Part shown: positions 1 to 8,847 of the stretch, piece after piece
Numbering within the stretch: the stretch's first letter is position 1
How the letters are laid out: every line of letters starts with the position of its first letter
Source: an uncultured Anaerolineae bacterium
Lineage (GTDB): Bacteria > Chloroflexota > Anaerolineae > J036 > Brachytrichaceae
Assembly (NCBI GenBank): GCA_937927775.1
Contig: CALBEF010000079.1
Location: forward strand, 1 to 34,015
Direction: 5' to 3'
Length of the DNA: 34,015 bases
Notes under the pieces: model-generated
Databases searched by the model: none
Told to the model about the DNA's origin: nothing
What the model saw: the letters and a program-made list of their open reading frames with translations, nothing else
Made by a program: the position numbers and the translations under genes

Positions 1-166
1 CTGGCTGTACTGGCGCTACGTCCTCGCGCGCCTGTATGCGCTGCCGGGGAGGCTGGCGTGGGCCATGCCGGCGGGGCTGCTGGCCTACCTGATGATCGTG
101 TTGCGGGGGACTGTTGCGATGATGACCCGGCGGGGCGTGCAATGGAAAGGGCGTTCCTACTCGTAG
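1..166 (+). CDS. C-terminal end of a glycosyltransferase-like membrane protein (5' truncated)
   Basis: The frame beginning at base 2 is open from the window edge to the TAG at 164-166 and gives the last 54 residues of a protein. It has a hydrophobic stretch (AWAMPAGLLAYLMIVLRG) followed by a basic tail ending GVQWKGRSYS. A membrane segment followed by a G-x-x-W-K-G-R-x-Y tail is typical of family 2 glycosyltransferases that end in transmembrane helices, where the tail lies on the cytoplasmic side. The catalytic domain lies outside the window, so donor and acceptor cannot be judged. The stop codon sits at the start of a GTAGGGC-type inverted repeat like those further along the window. Moderate confidence that this is a real gene end; the family call is tentative. 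Confidence 0.55.
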   Translation, partial: WLYWRYVLARLYALPGRLAWAMPAGLLAYLMIVLRGTVAMMTRRGVQWKGRSYS

Positions 167-187
167 GGCGCGGCGCCCCCTCCCACA
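163..187. repeat. Degenerate GTAGGGC-type inverted repeat at a gene end
   Basis: GTAGGGCGC at 163-171 faces a GC-rich segment ending CCTCCCAC. It resembles, imperfectly, the cleaner palindromes at 12658-12686 and 28031-28058. As in the 28031 copy, the TAG of its first arm is the stop codon of the gene entering it. The 3' arm pairs poorly, so this may be an eroded copy or chance. Confidence 0.3.
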
Positions 188-190
188 GGT

Positions 191-1045
191 TCATTCAGCA
201 GAGCTGTCTTCATCCAGCAATCTGAGGAATTGCCTGACGACAACGGGATCGAACGAGCATCCCATCAACTCCAAAGACATGAGATGGCCTTCCTGCATGT
301 ACAGACGGGCAGACGCGCCGCCGGCAGTCTTGACGGATTGGGTGAGCGCCTGGGTATGGAGTTCGATGACATCGCGCGGCCCGGCCCGATGCCGGCCGAG
401 ACGATTGGCAATGTCGCGCAGGCCGGCGGAGATGTCATGTTCCACTTTGTAAACGCGACGCTCGATTGCCTGTTCGAGCAGATTTGCGTACTGGGTCGCC
501 AGAAGCTCAAAGATGTCGGGGCGTGTGAGCCGAAAGGGAACAAGCCCGAACGCCTGAGCGGTGACAGCAGCCGTGGGGCGACCTGACAGGCGCAACAGAC
601 CCTCCAGTTCCTGCGCCTGCTGCGCAGACAGGACTTGAGCGAGGGACGGCTCGGCGGCTGCATTGCCGGCCGGGTAGCCGGAGCCGGCCTGGACACGCAG
701 CACGAACAGACAATGCTGGCCGTCGGCCACAATGGGCAAGGCCCGCACCAGCCACCGCAACTGGCGCGAGGGGTGCACATACTCCGTCTCGTAGTGCGTG
801 GCTGCGCCCGAGAGCAGCGCCTGCGCAGCATCGGCCAACACTGTCGCCATACCGCCCCAGACGGGCCTCTCGATCTCTGCCTCTTCCGGCAGGTCGAGCG
901 CGTCGCGGTCGCCCCGGCGCCAGGCCTGATTGGCAAACAACAGCCGGCCACGCGCATCCATGATCGACATCTGCTGCGGCAGGAAATTGAGAACTTGTTC
1001 GGCATCGATATCCATCTGAAAATCCTGCCGGAAGCCTAAATCCAA
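191..1045 (-). CDS. PAS-domain protein with RsbU_N/KaiA-like C-terminal helical domain
   Basis: A 284-residue soluble protein. Residues about 15-120 look like a PAS fold (LPQQMSIMDARGRLLFANQAW, then YVHPSRQLRWLVRALPIV). The C-terminal half contains YANLLEQAIERRVYKVEH and GPRDVIELHTQAL, a helical pattern seen in RsbU N-terminal/KaiA-like phosphatase-regulator domains. No kinase, phosphatase, output or membrane segment is present, so it is probably a cytoplasmic sensor or adaptor acting by protein contact. It is divergent from the histidine kinase at 1409, and the adjacency suggests, without proof, that it belongs to the same signalling system. An internal ATG gives the start MDIDAEQ and may be the true one. 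Family assignment is by pattern only. Confidence 0.7.
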   Translation of the reverse strand: MDLGFRQDFQMDIDAEQVLNFLPQQMSIMDARGRLLFANQAWRRGDRDALDLPEEAEIERPVWGGMATVLADAAQALLSGAATHYETEYVHPSRQLRWLVRALPIVADGQHCLFVLRVQAGSGYPAGNAAAEPSLAQVLSAQQAQELEGLLRLSGRPTAAVTAQAFGLVPFRLTRPDIFELLATQYANLLEQAIERRVYKVEHDISAGLRDIANRLGRHRAGPRDVIELHTQALTQSVKTAGGASARLYMQEGHLMSLELMGCSFDPVVVRQFLRLLDEDSSAE

Positions 1046-1408
1046 TCAGCGCGACGGCTGCCTGGATCGGGCAGCTCAAGCCGGGACAGTCAACAGCCTG
1101 CCGGGATCTCTGCGCCCGCTGAGATTCGGCCTCGTATGCCGGATGGCCGGCAGATGTTTGGACAACTTCAAGAGGCGTATTCGGCAGGAGATCGAGAGAA
1201 GGCTCCCGACAGTCGCAATTCAACGCTCATCAAAACCTCTTCAAACATCATGCCCAGCATCGCAACCGGTGAAGCGAATATAACATAGCCCATCAGACAA
1301 CGAAGGCCAGTTGATGAGCAAAATGAGCAGTCCTCCGCTGCGCACGCCAAAACATGGCCGCATTACGGGTCTTTTGGAGCACGCGCAGATGACACAGCTT
1401 CTGGTAAA
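1046..1408. other. Intergenic region between divergent signalling genes
   Basis: This 363-base spacer must contain promoters for both the minus-strand PAS protein and the plus-strand histidine kinase. I found no hexamer pair good enough to call, no convincing operator palindrome and no RNA gene. An AT-rich patch near 1277-1290 (GAATATAACATAG) is the likeliest place for a minus-strand -10 element. Confidence 0.4.
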
Positions 1409-2914
1409 GTGTGGGCGGGACAGACAGTCGTGAAAGAAGGGTTGAAGGAAGCGGACACAGGCACCCTGCATCAATACCTGTTTGAGCAGGCCGGCATCGG
1501 CATCGCGCTGATGAACCAGGACGGCTGGATTCGGCTCGCCAATCGCGCGCTGGGCGCCCTGCTCGGATACGGCGACGACGATCTGGAGAGCAAGTCCTTT
1601 GACGAATTGAGCCATCCCGATCATCGCGCAGCGGGTGAACCGTCATTGCGGGAAATCGTCCGTTGCCTGTGCGCCGGCGAGATCAGCCGGCATCAGGCAG
1701 AGCGCCAACTGGTGCGCAAAGACGGCCGAACCACCTGGGCGCGGCTGACCATGACAACACTGTCACCCCTCTGCGAGCCTGCCGGCGTTGTGTGCGTGGT
1801 TGAAGATATCACGCGCCATCGGCAGGTCGAGTTGGCCCTGCAGCAGGAGGCGAGCTATCTGAACCTGCTGATCGAAAGCTCGGGGCACGCCATCGTCACC
1901 ATCAGCACGAGCGGCGACATCCAGTCCTGGAACGCCGGTGCGGAGACGCTGCTTGGCTGGCACCGCGAGGAAGTGATCGGCAGATCATACAGCGCGGTGT
2001 GCGGCAGCGCTGATGGGCGCGCCAACCAGGCAATCGCGCGGGTAATCGAGACTGCGCAGCCGGTGTACAACCATGAGTCGGGATGCGAACGCCGCAACGG
2101 CGAGCCGGTGTCGCTCATGACCACATTCTCGCCCATCCTCGACCCGAACGGGGCGATTGCCGGTATCGTCAGCATCGCCACCGATGTCAGCGAACGCAAT
2201 CATCTTGAGAACGAACAGATTGGCCGCCAGCGCGCCGAGGCGATCCTGCACGAGCGCGAAATGCTGGCGCGAGAGCTGCACGACAATCTGAGCCAGGATC
2301 TGTCCTACGTGCAAATGCAGGTGGCTACGATCCGCGAGCTGCTGGCGCAGAACCGCGTGGCCGAGTCCGACGCCATGCTCAGCCGGCTGGCTGATGTCGC
2401 TCAGACCACCCAAAATGAAGTGCGCGAGCAGATCCGCAATCTGTACACCCGCCCGGCCCCGCAGGGATTCGTGCCGGCATTGCGAAAGTATCTGGCCGAG
2501 TTCGAGGAACTCACCCGTATGCAGGTGGAGTTTCGGGCGCCCGAGCCTGTGTCCAGCTTCGACCTGGCGTCGGAAGTCGAGTTGCAGTTCATGCGCATCA
2601 TTCAAGAGGCGCTGAACAACGTCCGCAAGCACGCGCGCGCGAGCAGGGTGACCGTGAGTCTGACATCAGAGCCTGACCAGTTGGTCGCCGCAATCTCCGA
2701 CGATGGCCAGGGCTTCACACAGGATGAGCTTAAGGACACGGCTGCCGATGGCAAACATTTCGGCCTGCGCATCATGCAGGAGCGCGCCCGGGAAGTGGGC
2801 GGCAGCGTTGCAATCCAGTCCGCGACGGGGCGCGGCAGCCGGGTCATCATCCGAATGCCCTATAATCGCCAGGGCAGCGCGCACCAGCCCAGGCCAGATC
2901 ACTCTGAGCTGTAG
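1409..2914 (+). CDS. Soluble PAS-PAS sensor histidine kinase, NarL/LuxR-partner type (HisKA_3)
   Basis: A 501-residue cytoplasmic kinase with no membrane segment. Two PAS domains occupy about residues 20-135 and 145-265; each is followed by a typical linker (VVEDITRHRQ and IATDVSERN). The dimerisation domain carries the HisKA_3 phosphoacceptor motif RELHDNLSQDL, with His near residue 291. The HATPase_c domain shows IIQEALNNVRKHA (N box), DDGQGF (G1) and GLRIMQERA (G2) at about 390-485. Kinases of this type phosphorylate NarL/FixJ-class regulators, which fits the regulator 99 bases downstream. The ligand or redox signal is unknown, and no haem or flavin motif is obvious. The GTG at 1409 is taken as start; GTG 1430 is an equally plausible alternative, as neither has a clear ribosome site. 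Confidence 0.93.
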   Translation: MWAGQTVVKEGLKEADTGTLHQYLFEQAGIGIALMNQDGWIRLANRALGALLGYGDDDLESKSFDELSHPDHRAAGEPSLREIVRCLCAGEISRHQAERQLVRKDGRTTWARLTMTTLSPLCEPAGVVCVVEDITRHRQVELALQQEASYLNLLIESSGHAIVTISTSGDIQSWNAGAETLLGWHREEVIGRSYSAVCGSADGRANQAIARVIETAQPVYNHESGCERRNGEPVSLMTTFSPILDPNGAIAGIVSIATDVSERNHLENEQIGRQRAEAILHEREMLARELHDNLSQDLSYVQMQVATIRELLAQNRVAESDAMLSRLADVAQTTQNEVREQIRNLYTRPAPQGFVPALRKYLAEFEELTRMQVEFRAPEPVSSFDLASEVELQFMRIIQEALNNVRKHARASRVTVSLTSEPDQLVAAISDDGQGFTQDELKDTAADGKHFGLRIMQERAREVGGSVAIQSATGRGSRVIIRMPYNRQGSAHQPRPDHSEL

Positions 2915-3013
2915 ACAAGACCAGCCGCCCGATCGCAGGGCCGGGCCACTTGGGCGTAATCGCTGCGCTGTCCTTTAGTGCGTCCGGTCAGGTAGCCACA
3001 TCCAACAAGCGCG

Positions 3014-3727
3014 ATGGCCGAGAAACTTAAAATCCTGCTGGTCGATGACCACCTTCTGTTCCTGGAAGCGCTGCGAAATCTGCTCACAGTCAAGGGATTC
3101 GAGATCGTCGGCACAGCGCACGATGGGCGGGATGCTGTCGAGCGCGCCCGGGAATTGCGGCCCGATGTTGTGTTGATGGACATCCGCATGCCGCGCTGCG
3201 ACGGTCTGGAGGCGACCCGGATTTTCCGCCGCGAGTTGCCGGATGTGAAGGTCGTCATCCTGACATCCTCCGAAGACGACGATACACTGCTCGAGGCCAT
3301 CAAGAGTGGCGCATCCGGCTATCTGGTCAAGAGTCTGAAGCCAGATCTGTTTATCGCGCTGCTCTCCGGCGTTCTGCGCGGCGAAGCCCCGATCTTGCGC
3401 GAAATGGCCTCCAAAGTCATGGAGGCTTTTGCCCGGCAATCCCAGGCGACCCAACCGGCCGAGATGCAAGGCATACCGACGACTGAGACATCCAATAGCA
3501 AAGAAGCCTGGCACGGCGTCCCGAGCTTGACCCAGCGCCAGTTGGAGATCGTCAAACGCGTCGCCCAGGGGCAGAGCTACAAAGAGATCGCCGCCGATCT
3601 CGGTATTACCAAGCGCACGGTGCAATACCACGTGCTGGAGATCATGCAAAAACTGCGTCTCGAGAATCGAACTCAGATGATTATGTATGCAGCCAAAGCT
3701 CAACTTATCGACGAGGAAAAGAGCTAG
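3014..3727 (+). CDS. NarL/FixJ-family response regulator (REC + LuxR-type HTH)
   Basis: A 237-residue regulator. The receiver domain spans residues 5-120, with the acidic pair D11/D12, the phosphoacceptor D56 in LMDIRMP, T84 in VILTS and K106 in GYLVKS. The C-terminal LuxR-type helix-turn-helix lies around 175-235 (LTQRQLEIVKRVAQGQSYKEIA, then ITKRTVQYHV). It follows the HisKA_3 kinase directly, so it is the obvious cognate partner, and it probably acts as a dimeric DNA-binding activator. Targets are not shown by the sequence; the surface-protein genes downstream are possible. A strong terminator at 3787-3813 ends this transcript. Confidence 0.93.
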   Translation: MAEKLKILLVDDHLLFLEALRNLLTVKGFEIVGTAHDGRDAVERARELRPDVVLMDIRMPRCDGLEATRIFRRELPDVKVVILTSSEDDDTLLEAIKSGASGYLVKSLKPDLFIALLSGVLRGEAPILREMASKVMEAFARQSQATQPAEMQGIPTTETSNSKEAWHGVPSLTQRQLEIVKRVAQGQSYKEIAADLGITKRTVQYHVLEIMQKLRLENRTQMIMYAAKAQLIDEEKS

Positions 3728-3786
3728 GCAAGTATCATTCGCCCAACTGAGTGCCCTAATTGCCACTTAGACACTATCTTTCCCCT

Positions 3787-3813
3787 AAGTACAGTCAAAG
3801 GACTGTACTTTTT
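3787..3813 (+). terminator. Rho-independent terminator after the two-component pair
   Basis: A perfect 10-bp stem (AAGTACAGTC at 3787-3796 with GACTGTACTT at 3801-3810), an AAAG loop and a T run at 3809-3813. It lies 60 bases past the response-regulator stop and separates that operon from the stand-alone receiver. Confidence 0.85.
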
Positions 3814-3920
3814 CGTTGACTGTCCCTGTGCCTCACGCCATTGCAGGAAGCACCTGGAAAAGGCTATCCTGATTACGCAAAGATCGCATGTCGGGATTTC
3901 ACAAGTCGAAGGGCAGATTC

Positions 3921-4349
3921 ATGAAAGTGCTGTTAGTTGACGATCATCCGCTTTATCTGGAGGGTCTGCGGAACTGGCTCACCGTTCATGGTTATGACGT
4001 GATCGGTGTAGCCAGTGACGGTCTCACAGCATTGGCTCGCGCTCGCTCGAATCACCCCGACCTTGTGCTGATGGACCTTGACATGCCGGGGCACAACGGA
4101 CTCGAGGTAGCTCGACTGCTCAAAGCCGAGTTCCCCCGCATGGCCATCGTGATTCTGGCAGTTTCTTTCGATCCCTCGATCGTTCAAGCTGCACTCCGTT
4201 GTGGCGCTCTGGATTGCCTACCTAAAAATATTAAGCCAGAGACTCTGCTGCGCCTCCTGCCACGGATAGACGATCCATTGCAATCCGCGCAGTCAACCAG
4301 TTGCTCCTCTCGTCAACCCAGGCCACACAACGTCTTGATGCCTACTTAA
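3921..4349 (+). CDS. Stand-alone receiver-domain protein (CheY-like, NarL-derived)
   Basis: A 142-residue protein consisting of one receiver domain plus a short polar tail. It keeps the acidic pair (VDD at residues 6-8), the phosphoacceptor D52 in LMDLDMP and the lysine in CLPKN. The Thr/Ser normally at the end of beta-4 is alanine (VILAVS instead of VILTS), so the switch may be altered. The N-terminal 60 residues closely resemble the neighbouring NarL-type regulator (LVDDHPLYLEGLRNWLTVHG), which suggests duplication with loss of the DNA-binding domain. I found no HTH in any frame downstream. The start at 3921 is preferred over ATG 3888 because GAAGG at 3908-3912 is correctly spaced. It could be a phosphate sink or phosphorelay intermediate for the kinase upstream. 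Confidence 0.85.
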   Translation: MKVLLVDDHPLYLEGLRNWLTVHGYDVIGVASDGLTALARARSNHPDLVLMDLDMPGHNGLEVARLLKAEFPRMAIVILAVSFDPSIVQAALRCGALDCLPKNIKPETLLRLLPRIDDPLQSAQSTSCSSRQPRPHNVLMPT

Positions 4350-4665
4350 ATAGCCCTCTGCATCCACCAGCACCTGTTCGGAAAACTAAGCAGTGACGCT
4401 GTCTGAACTCTCACGGTGCCGCCCATAACGGCTTGTGTGCTCTCCGGCCACCTGCTGCGTATCACCCAACACATGTCGCATCGGCCTCCTCGCCAGGGTC
4501 GGGCTTTCATGTATCTACAGTCTCCTGTCCGGCGGGCTGTAGCTTTTCACGTTTCATGACTGTGCGCAACCACATGGCAGCCCAAACTGCAATCAAGTAG
4601 TCTATCCAAACACGGGTCGCTATGTTGTTGTTTGTCTAATGGGCTTAAGTGACGTGGAGGAAACA
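4350..4665. other. Intergenic region upstream of the adhesin gene
   Basis: A 316-base spacer. Apart from the weak hairpin at 4515-4547 and the ribosome site at 4656-4660, I see no gene, RNA family or clear promoter hexamers. It must hold the promoter of the long surface gene. Confidence 0.4.
4515..4547 (+). terminator. Possible weak terminator hairpin
   Basis: CTACAG (4515-4520) pairs with CTGTAG (4537-4542), with some inner G-U/G-C pairs, and is followed by CTTTT. It lies 165 bases after the receiver stop. It could end that transcript or act in the adhesin leader; the T run is short. Confidence 0.35.
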
Positions 4666-4668
4666 ATG
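4656..4668 (+). promoter_or_regulatory. Ribosome binding site fixing the adhesin start
   Basis: GGAGG at 4656-4660 stands 5 bases before ATG 4666. This favours 4666 over the in-frame ATG at 4639, which has no such site. Confidence 0.75.
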
Positions 4669-7600
4669 GGTATAACATCAAGAATCCGAGTGAAGCTGCC
4701 AGCCGGTCACAGCCCGGCTGATTCTGACTCGCGGCGCGCAATCAGCGCCAGATCGATGCCATTCCATCGCGGCGCCCCGATGTGGGCACGACTCATGGCT
4801 GCTTTCGCGTCAACGTTGGCAGCCATTCTCGTTTTCGCGGGTTCGTCGCTGAGTTCAGCATCGGCCATTGGGCCTGATCCACTATCGGGCGGCCTGGCGC
4901 CATCCCTGAACCCGCCTGTGACACCGATTGGGCCATCGTCTGCGCCACAGGCATCCATCGAGGCTGCCGCGAATGTGTGCGCCATTCATACCTGGCTCAA
5001 CCCTGATGGGGGTGTCGTCCGCGTGCGCATGATTCAAGGCTCGACCGTCATCACCAGCCCGACCTGGATCGGCGTCCTGGATTTCGGAGGCGGCGACATT
5101 GCCTATGCCTACTGCACCGACATCGCGCACCACGCAGCCGGCAACCGGCCTTATTGCCTGGACCCCGGCTTCTTTTCAGACTGGCGGGTTGAATGGTTCG
5201 TCACCACCTATCCGCCCACCCCCGACGATCGTGTTCAACAGGCTGCCCGGCAGGCCGCCCTGTGGCACTTGACCGACGGCGCCATGCTCGACGCCGCCAA
5301 CGCCACGCTCGGCGATGCGGCGCTTGATGCGGCTGTGCTCAGCGCCTACAACGCGCTTCTTGCATCGTTCCCGGCGTCTCCTCCGCCGTCATTCCAACCC
5401 GGCAACGTCGAGATTGTTGTCGATCCCGGATCGGCCCTTAACCTGCTCCCCGGCGGCGAAGCGCACCCCTTCACGGTTCGTCTTACCAAAGGCGGATTGC
5501 CATTGGCCGGCTACGCTGTGCAGGTGACAGCCACGCTCGGCTCGCTCAGCAGCTTGAGTGGCGTCACTGATGGCAATGGCGAAGCGCAGTTCACCCTCAC
5601 CAGCGCAATCTCAGGCACTGCATTCATCACAGTGACCGCCGAAGTCACCCTGCCGGCCGGCTCGCGCTTCCTCGACCAGGCGGAACCTTCAGACAAGCAG
5701 CGTCTGGTGCTCGCGCAGAACAAGACCGCCATCATTGAAGGCTACGGCAACAAGACCTGGCTCAGCGTGCCCAATGGCATTGTCGTGCGCAAGTTCAGCG
5801 ATCGCAACGGCAACGGCGTTCAGGACAACAATGAGCCCAATCTCGCCGGCTGGCGATTCGTGCTGAACATGCCTGATGGAACGACATTCACCCGCACCAC
5901 CGGCACAGACGGCAACGCCTATTTCGACAACCTGGTGCCGGCCGCTCTGTACGGCGTGTTCACCATTACGGAACTCCTGCAACCCAACTGGATCAACACG
6001 ACCCCGCTGGTCGTCACGCGCACCCGCAGCCTGCAAGACCCGTGGACTCAGTGGGCGATCAGCTATGGCAACGCGCAGCTCTCTCAACTCAAAGTCCTCA
6101 AGTACCTCGATCTCAATCTGAACGGTCAGCGCGACCCCGGCGAGCCGGGCCTGGCCGGCTGGCAGTTTGAAATCCGCCGCTGGGACGGCAATGACTTCAT
6201 CGCATTCCTGGGTGGCACAACAGACGGCACCGGCCACCTGCGCTTCAACAACCTGGCGCCGGGCCTGTACAAGATCATCGAGTTTGGTCAAATCGGCTAC
6301 ACCAATACCACGCCCCTCGAGCGAATCGTCGAGATTCTGCCCAACTCCCCCGGCATCTACGAGGTTACCTTCGGCAACGCGCGCAACGGCAGCCTCGTCG
6401 TCGTCAAGGCGGTGGATTGGAGTGGCGTCACACCGTCTCCCACGCAAACGTTCACGCTCTGCATCGCCGGCCCGTCCTATCCCGGCGGCAACTGCCAGAC
6501 CATCGGCCCCGACGGCGGCAGCCTGGTGTGGACAAGTTTGCTGCCCGGCACGTACACCATCACCGAGACCGAGCCTGGCCCCGCCTGGTCTGTCACCGGC
6601 AACGGCCTGACCGTCACGCTCACCGGCGGCGGCGGCCTCTTCACCGGCACCGTCACCAACACGCGCACATCGCCGCAACTGGGCAGCCTGCAAATCATCA
6701 AGGCAGTTGACTGGATCGGCGCCACCCCCAATCCCAACCAGACCTTTGAGATCTGCGTCACCGGCCCGTCCTACCCGTCCGGCAACTGCCAGACCATCGG
6801 CGCGGCCGGCGGCCTACTCACGTGGAACAACCTCATCCCGGGCGTCTACACCGTCACCGAAACCAGCCCCGGCAGCGCATGGTCTGTCACCGGCAGCGGC
6901 GTGACTGTGATCGCGCCGGCCGGTGGCGCCGGCTCTGCCACCATCACCAACACACTGCGCTATGGCAGTCTCATCATCACCAAGACCGTCGACTGGAAGG
7001 GATTCACACCCGACCCGACGATGTCATTCGACCTGTGCATCAGCGGGCCGTCGTACCCAACCACGCCGGATTGCCAGAACATCGGCGCCAACGGCGGCGT
7101 GCTGACCTGGAACAATCTGATTCCGGGCAATTACATCGTGACCGAGCCGAACGCCGGCGGCCAGTGGAGCGTCACGATCAGCGATACGGTCGTCACAGTT
7201 GACGGCGGCGGTTCGGCTGGCGTCGCGGTGCTCAATATCTACGCCGCCGGACGCCTTGTGATCACCAAGACAGTGGACTGGAGCGGCACGCCGGTCGATC
7301 CCGATCAGACATTCGAGATTTGCGTCACCGGCCCGTCCTATCCGTCCGGCGACTGCCAGACAGTAGGCCCCAACGGCGGCTCGCCGGTGTGGGATAACCT
7401 GATTCCAGGCGTCTACACCGTCACAGAATCCAACCCCGGCCCGGCCTGGGTCGTGAGCGGTGACAACGTGTCGGTCAACGTCCCAGACGGTAGCACAGGC
7501 TCAACCACCATTGTGAACACGCGCCTCATGGGCAGCCTGCAAATCAGCAAGGTCGTGGACTGGAATGGCATTGCCCCCGATCCTGCGCAGACCTTCACCC

Positions 7601-8823
7601 TCTGCATCACCGGCCCGTCTTACCCGTCCGGCGACTGCCAGACCATCGACGCGGCTGGCGGCGTGCTGACCTGGAACAACCTGATCCCCGGCGCCTACAC
7701 AGTCACAGAGATCGATCCCGGTGTTGCCTGGTCGATCACTGGCAGCAACGTGACTGTCACCGTGACGGGTGACGGCACAGACACCCACACAATCACCAAC
7801 ACGCGCCGGCTGGGCAGCCTGCAAGTCACCAAAGTAGTGAACTGGAACGGCATCACCCCGGACCCGGCGCAGACCTTCACCCTCTGCATCACCGGCCCGT
7901 CCTATCCGTCCGGCGACTGCCAGACCATCGGCGCCAACGGCGGCGTGCTGACGTGGAACAACTTGATCCCGGGCAACTACGTCGTGACCGAACCGAACGC
8001 CGGCAACCTGTGGAACGTGACCATCACCGGGTCGCCTGTCACAGTGCCGATTGACGGCGGCAGCGGCAGCGCAACCGTGACCAACACGCGCCTGTTGCCA
8101 GGACTGGTCGCCCGCAAATCGTCGATCCCGCCCAACGGCACGCAGGTAAGCCGCAATACCCTCATCACCTATGTGCTCGTTCTGACCAACACCGGCCAGA
8201 TTCCGCTGACGAACGTGCGCCTGACAGACACAGCCCCTCTCGGCACGGAGTACATTGCCGGCAGCGCCATGCCCGCGCCGGCCAACCCGCCGTTGCCGCT
8301 GGTGTGGGTCGTGCCCACCCTCAACGTCGGTGGCAGCTTCACCGCCCAGTTCACCGTCCGCGTCACCCCGGTCACCGGCACACTGGCCATCACCAACAGC
8401 GCCACCGTCAGCAGTGACCAGACGCCGATCACCGAGACAAACGTCGTGGTGCATCCATTCCGCGAGACAGCCATCGACCTGCTCAGCCTCACCGCCACGC
8501 CGCAGCCAAACAATACCATCCAGGTGCGTTGGGTCACCGGCGCAGAAATCGACACCTACGGGTTCCATCTCTTCCGCAGCGTCAACGAAAGCCGCGACAC
8601 TGCCGCGCAAGTGACCGAACAGATCATCCTGAGCCAGGGCTGGGGCCAGGGTGGCGCCACCTATCAATGGATTGATGCAAACGTCCAGCCGGGCGTCACC
8701 TACACCTACTGGTTGCAGGAGACTGAACTGGACGGTGACCTGCTCGAATACGGGCCGGTCTCCACATCACTGAATCAGTTGTCGCTCATCCGGCGTCTGT
8801 ACCTGCCCATCACCTCGCGCTAA
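4666..8823 (+). CDS. Large multidomain surface adhesin with thioester and Cna-B/SpaA-like isopeptide repeats
   Basis: A 1385-residue exported protein. An unusually long N-region (residues 1-38) precedes a signal peptide core (MWARLMAAFASTLAAILVFAG, about 39-67). Residues about 100-215 resemble a TQXA/thioester domain: Cys150 in YAYCTDI and Gln196 in RQAALWHLTDG are the expected Cys-Gln pair. An Ig-like (Big_1/invasin) domain follows at about 248-345, then two SdrD-B-like domains with Asp/Asn-rich loops (DRNGNGVQDNNEP, 373-466; LNLNGQRDPGEP, 474-574). Six repeats of about 94 residues (575-1144) each carry the Lys, Glu (VTE) and Asn (TNT) expected of Cna-B intramolecular isopeptide bonds, plus a Cys pair. 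A DUF11-like domain (1145-1265) and an Fn3-like domain end in RRLYLPITSR. There is no LPXTG motif or transmembrane anchor. Probable role: covalent or force-resistant adhesion at the cell surface. Confidence 0.9.
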   Translation: MGITSRIRVKLPAGHSPADSDSRRAISARSMPFHRGAPMWARLMAAFASTLAAILVFAGSSLSSASAIGPDPLSGGLAPSLNPPVTPIGPSSAPQASIEAAANVCAIHTWLNPDGGVVRVRMIQGSTVITSPTWIGVLDFGGGDIAYAYCTDIAHHAAGNRPYCLDPGFFSDWRVEWFVTTYPPTPDDRVQQAARQAALWHLTDGAMLDAANATLGDAALDAAVLSAYNALLASFPASPPPSFQPGNVEIVVDPGSALNLLPGGEAHPFTVRLTKGGLPLAGYAVQVTATLGSLSSLSGVTDGNGEAQFTLTSAISGTAFITVTAEVTLPAGSRFLDQAEPSDKQRLVLAQNKTAIIEGYGNKTWLSVPNGIVVRKFSDRNGNGVQDNNEPNLAGWRFVLNMPDGTTFTRTTGTDGNAYFDNLVPAALYGVFTITELLQPNWINTTPLVVTRTRSLQDPWTQWAISYGNAQLSQLKVLKYLDLNLNGQRDPGEPGLAGWQFEIRRWDGNDFIAFLGGTTDGTGHLRFNNLAPGLYKIIEFGQIGYTNTTPLERIVEILPNSPGIYEVTFGNARNGSLVVVKAVDWSGVTPSPTQTFTLCIAGPSYPGGNCQTIGPDGGSLVWTSLLPGTYTITETEPGPAWSVTGNGLTVTLTGGGGLFTGTVTNTRTSPQLGSLQIIKAVDWIGATPNPNQTFEICVTGPSYPSGNCQTIGAAGGLLTWNNLIPGVYTVTETSPGSAWSVTGSGVTVIAPAGGAGSATITNTLRYGSLIITKTVDWKGFTPDPTMSFDLCISGPSYPTTPDCQNIGANGGVLTWNNLIPGNYIVTEPNAGGQWSVTISDTVVTVDGGGSAGVAVLNIYAAGRLVITKTVDWSGTPVDPDQTFEICVTGPSYPSGDCQTVGPNGGSPVWDNLIPGVYTVTESNPGPAWVVSGDNVSVNVPDGSTGSTTIVNTRLMGSLQISKVVDWNGIAPDPAQTFTLCITGPSYPSGDCQTIDAAGGVLTWNNLIPGAYTVTEIDPGVAWSITGSNVTVTVTGDGTDTHTITNTRRLGSLQVTKVVNWNGITPDPAQTFTLCITGPSYPSGDCQTIGANGGVLTWNNLIPGNYVVTEPNAGNLWNVTITGSPVTVPIDGGSGSATVTNTRLLPGLVARKSSIPPNGTQVSRNTLITYVLVLTNTGQIPLTNVRLTDTAPLGTEYIAGSAMPAPANPPLPLVWVVPTLNVGGSFTAQFTVRVTPVTGTLAITNSATVSSDQTPITETNVVVHPFRETAIDLLSLTATPQPNNTIQVRWVTGAEIDTYGFHLFRSVNESRDTAAQVTEQIILSQGWGQGGATYQWIDANVQPGVTYTYWLQETELDGDLLEYGPVSTSLNQLSLIRRLYLPITSR
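6388..8097 (+). repeat. Six tandem about 282-294-bp repeats encoding Cna-B/SpaA-like domains
   Basis: Units begin at about 6388, 6682, 6964, 7249, 7531 and 7813. They share the pattern G-S-L-x-hydrophobic-x-K-x-V-[DN]-W at the start, then C-[IV]-x-G-P-S-Y-P, then L-[IL]-P-G-x-Y-x-[IV]-T-E and ending in T-N-T-R. Units 5 and 6 are the most alike, which suggests recent duplication. These are coding domain repeats, not a CRISPR or intergenic array. Confidence 0.9.
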
Positions 8824-8847
8824 ATTGTTTAAGGATCCTGCAATCAG

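Noticed and set aside
4639..4665. Upstream ATG of the adhesin
   Set aside because: No ribosome site precedes it, whereas ATG 4666 has GGAGG at the right spacing.
6388..8097. Regular repeats that might be taken for a CRISPR or satellite array
   Set aside because: The period is 282-294 bases, the frame is open throughout, and differences are mainly between similar codons; these are protein domain repeats.
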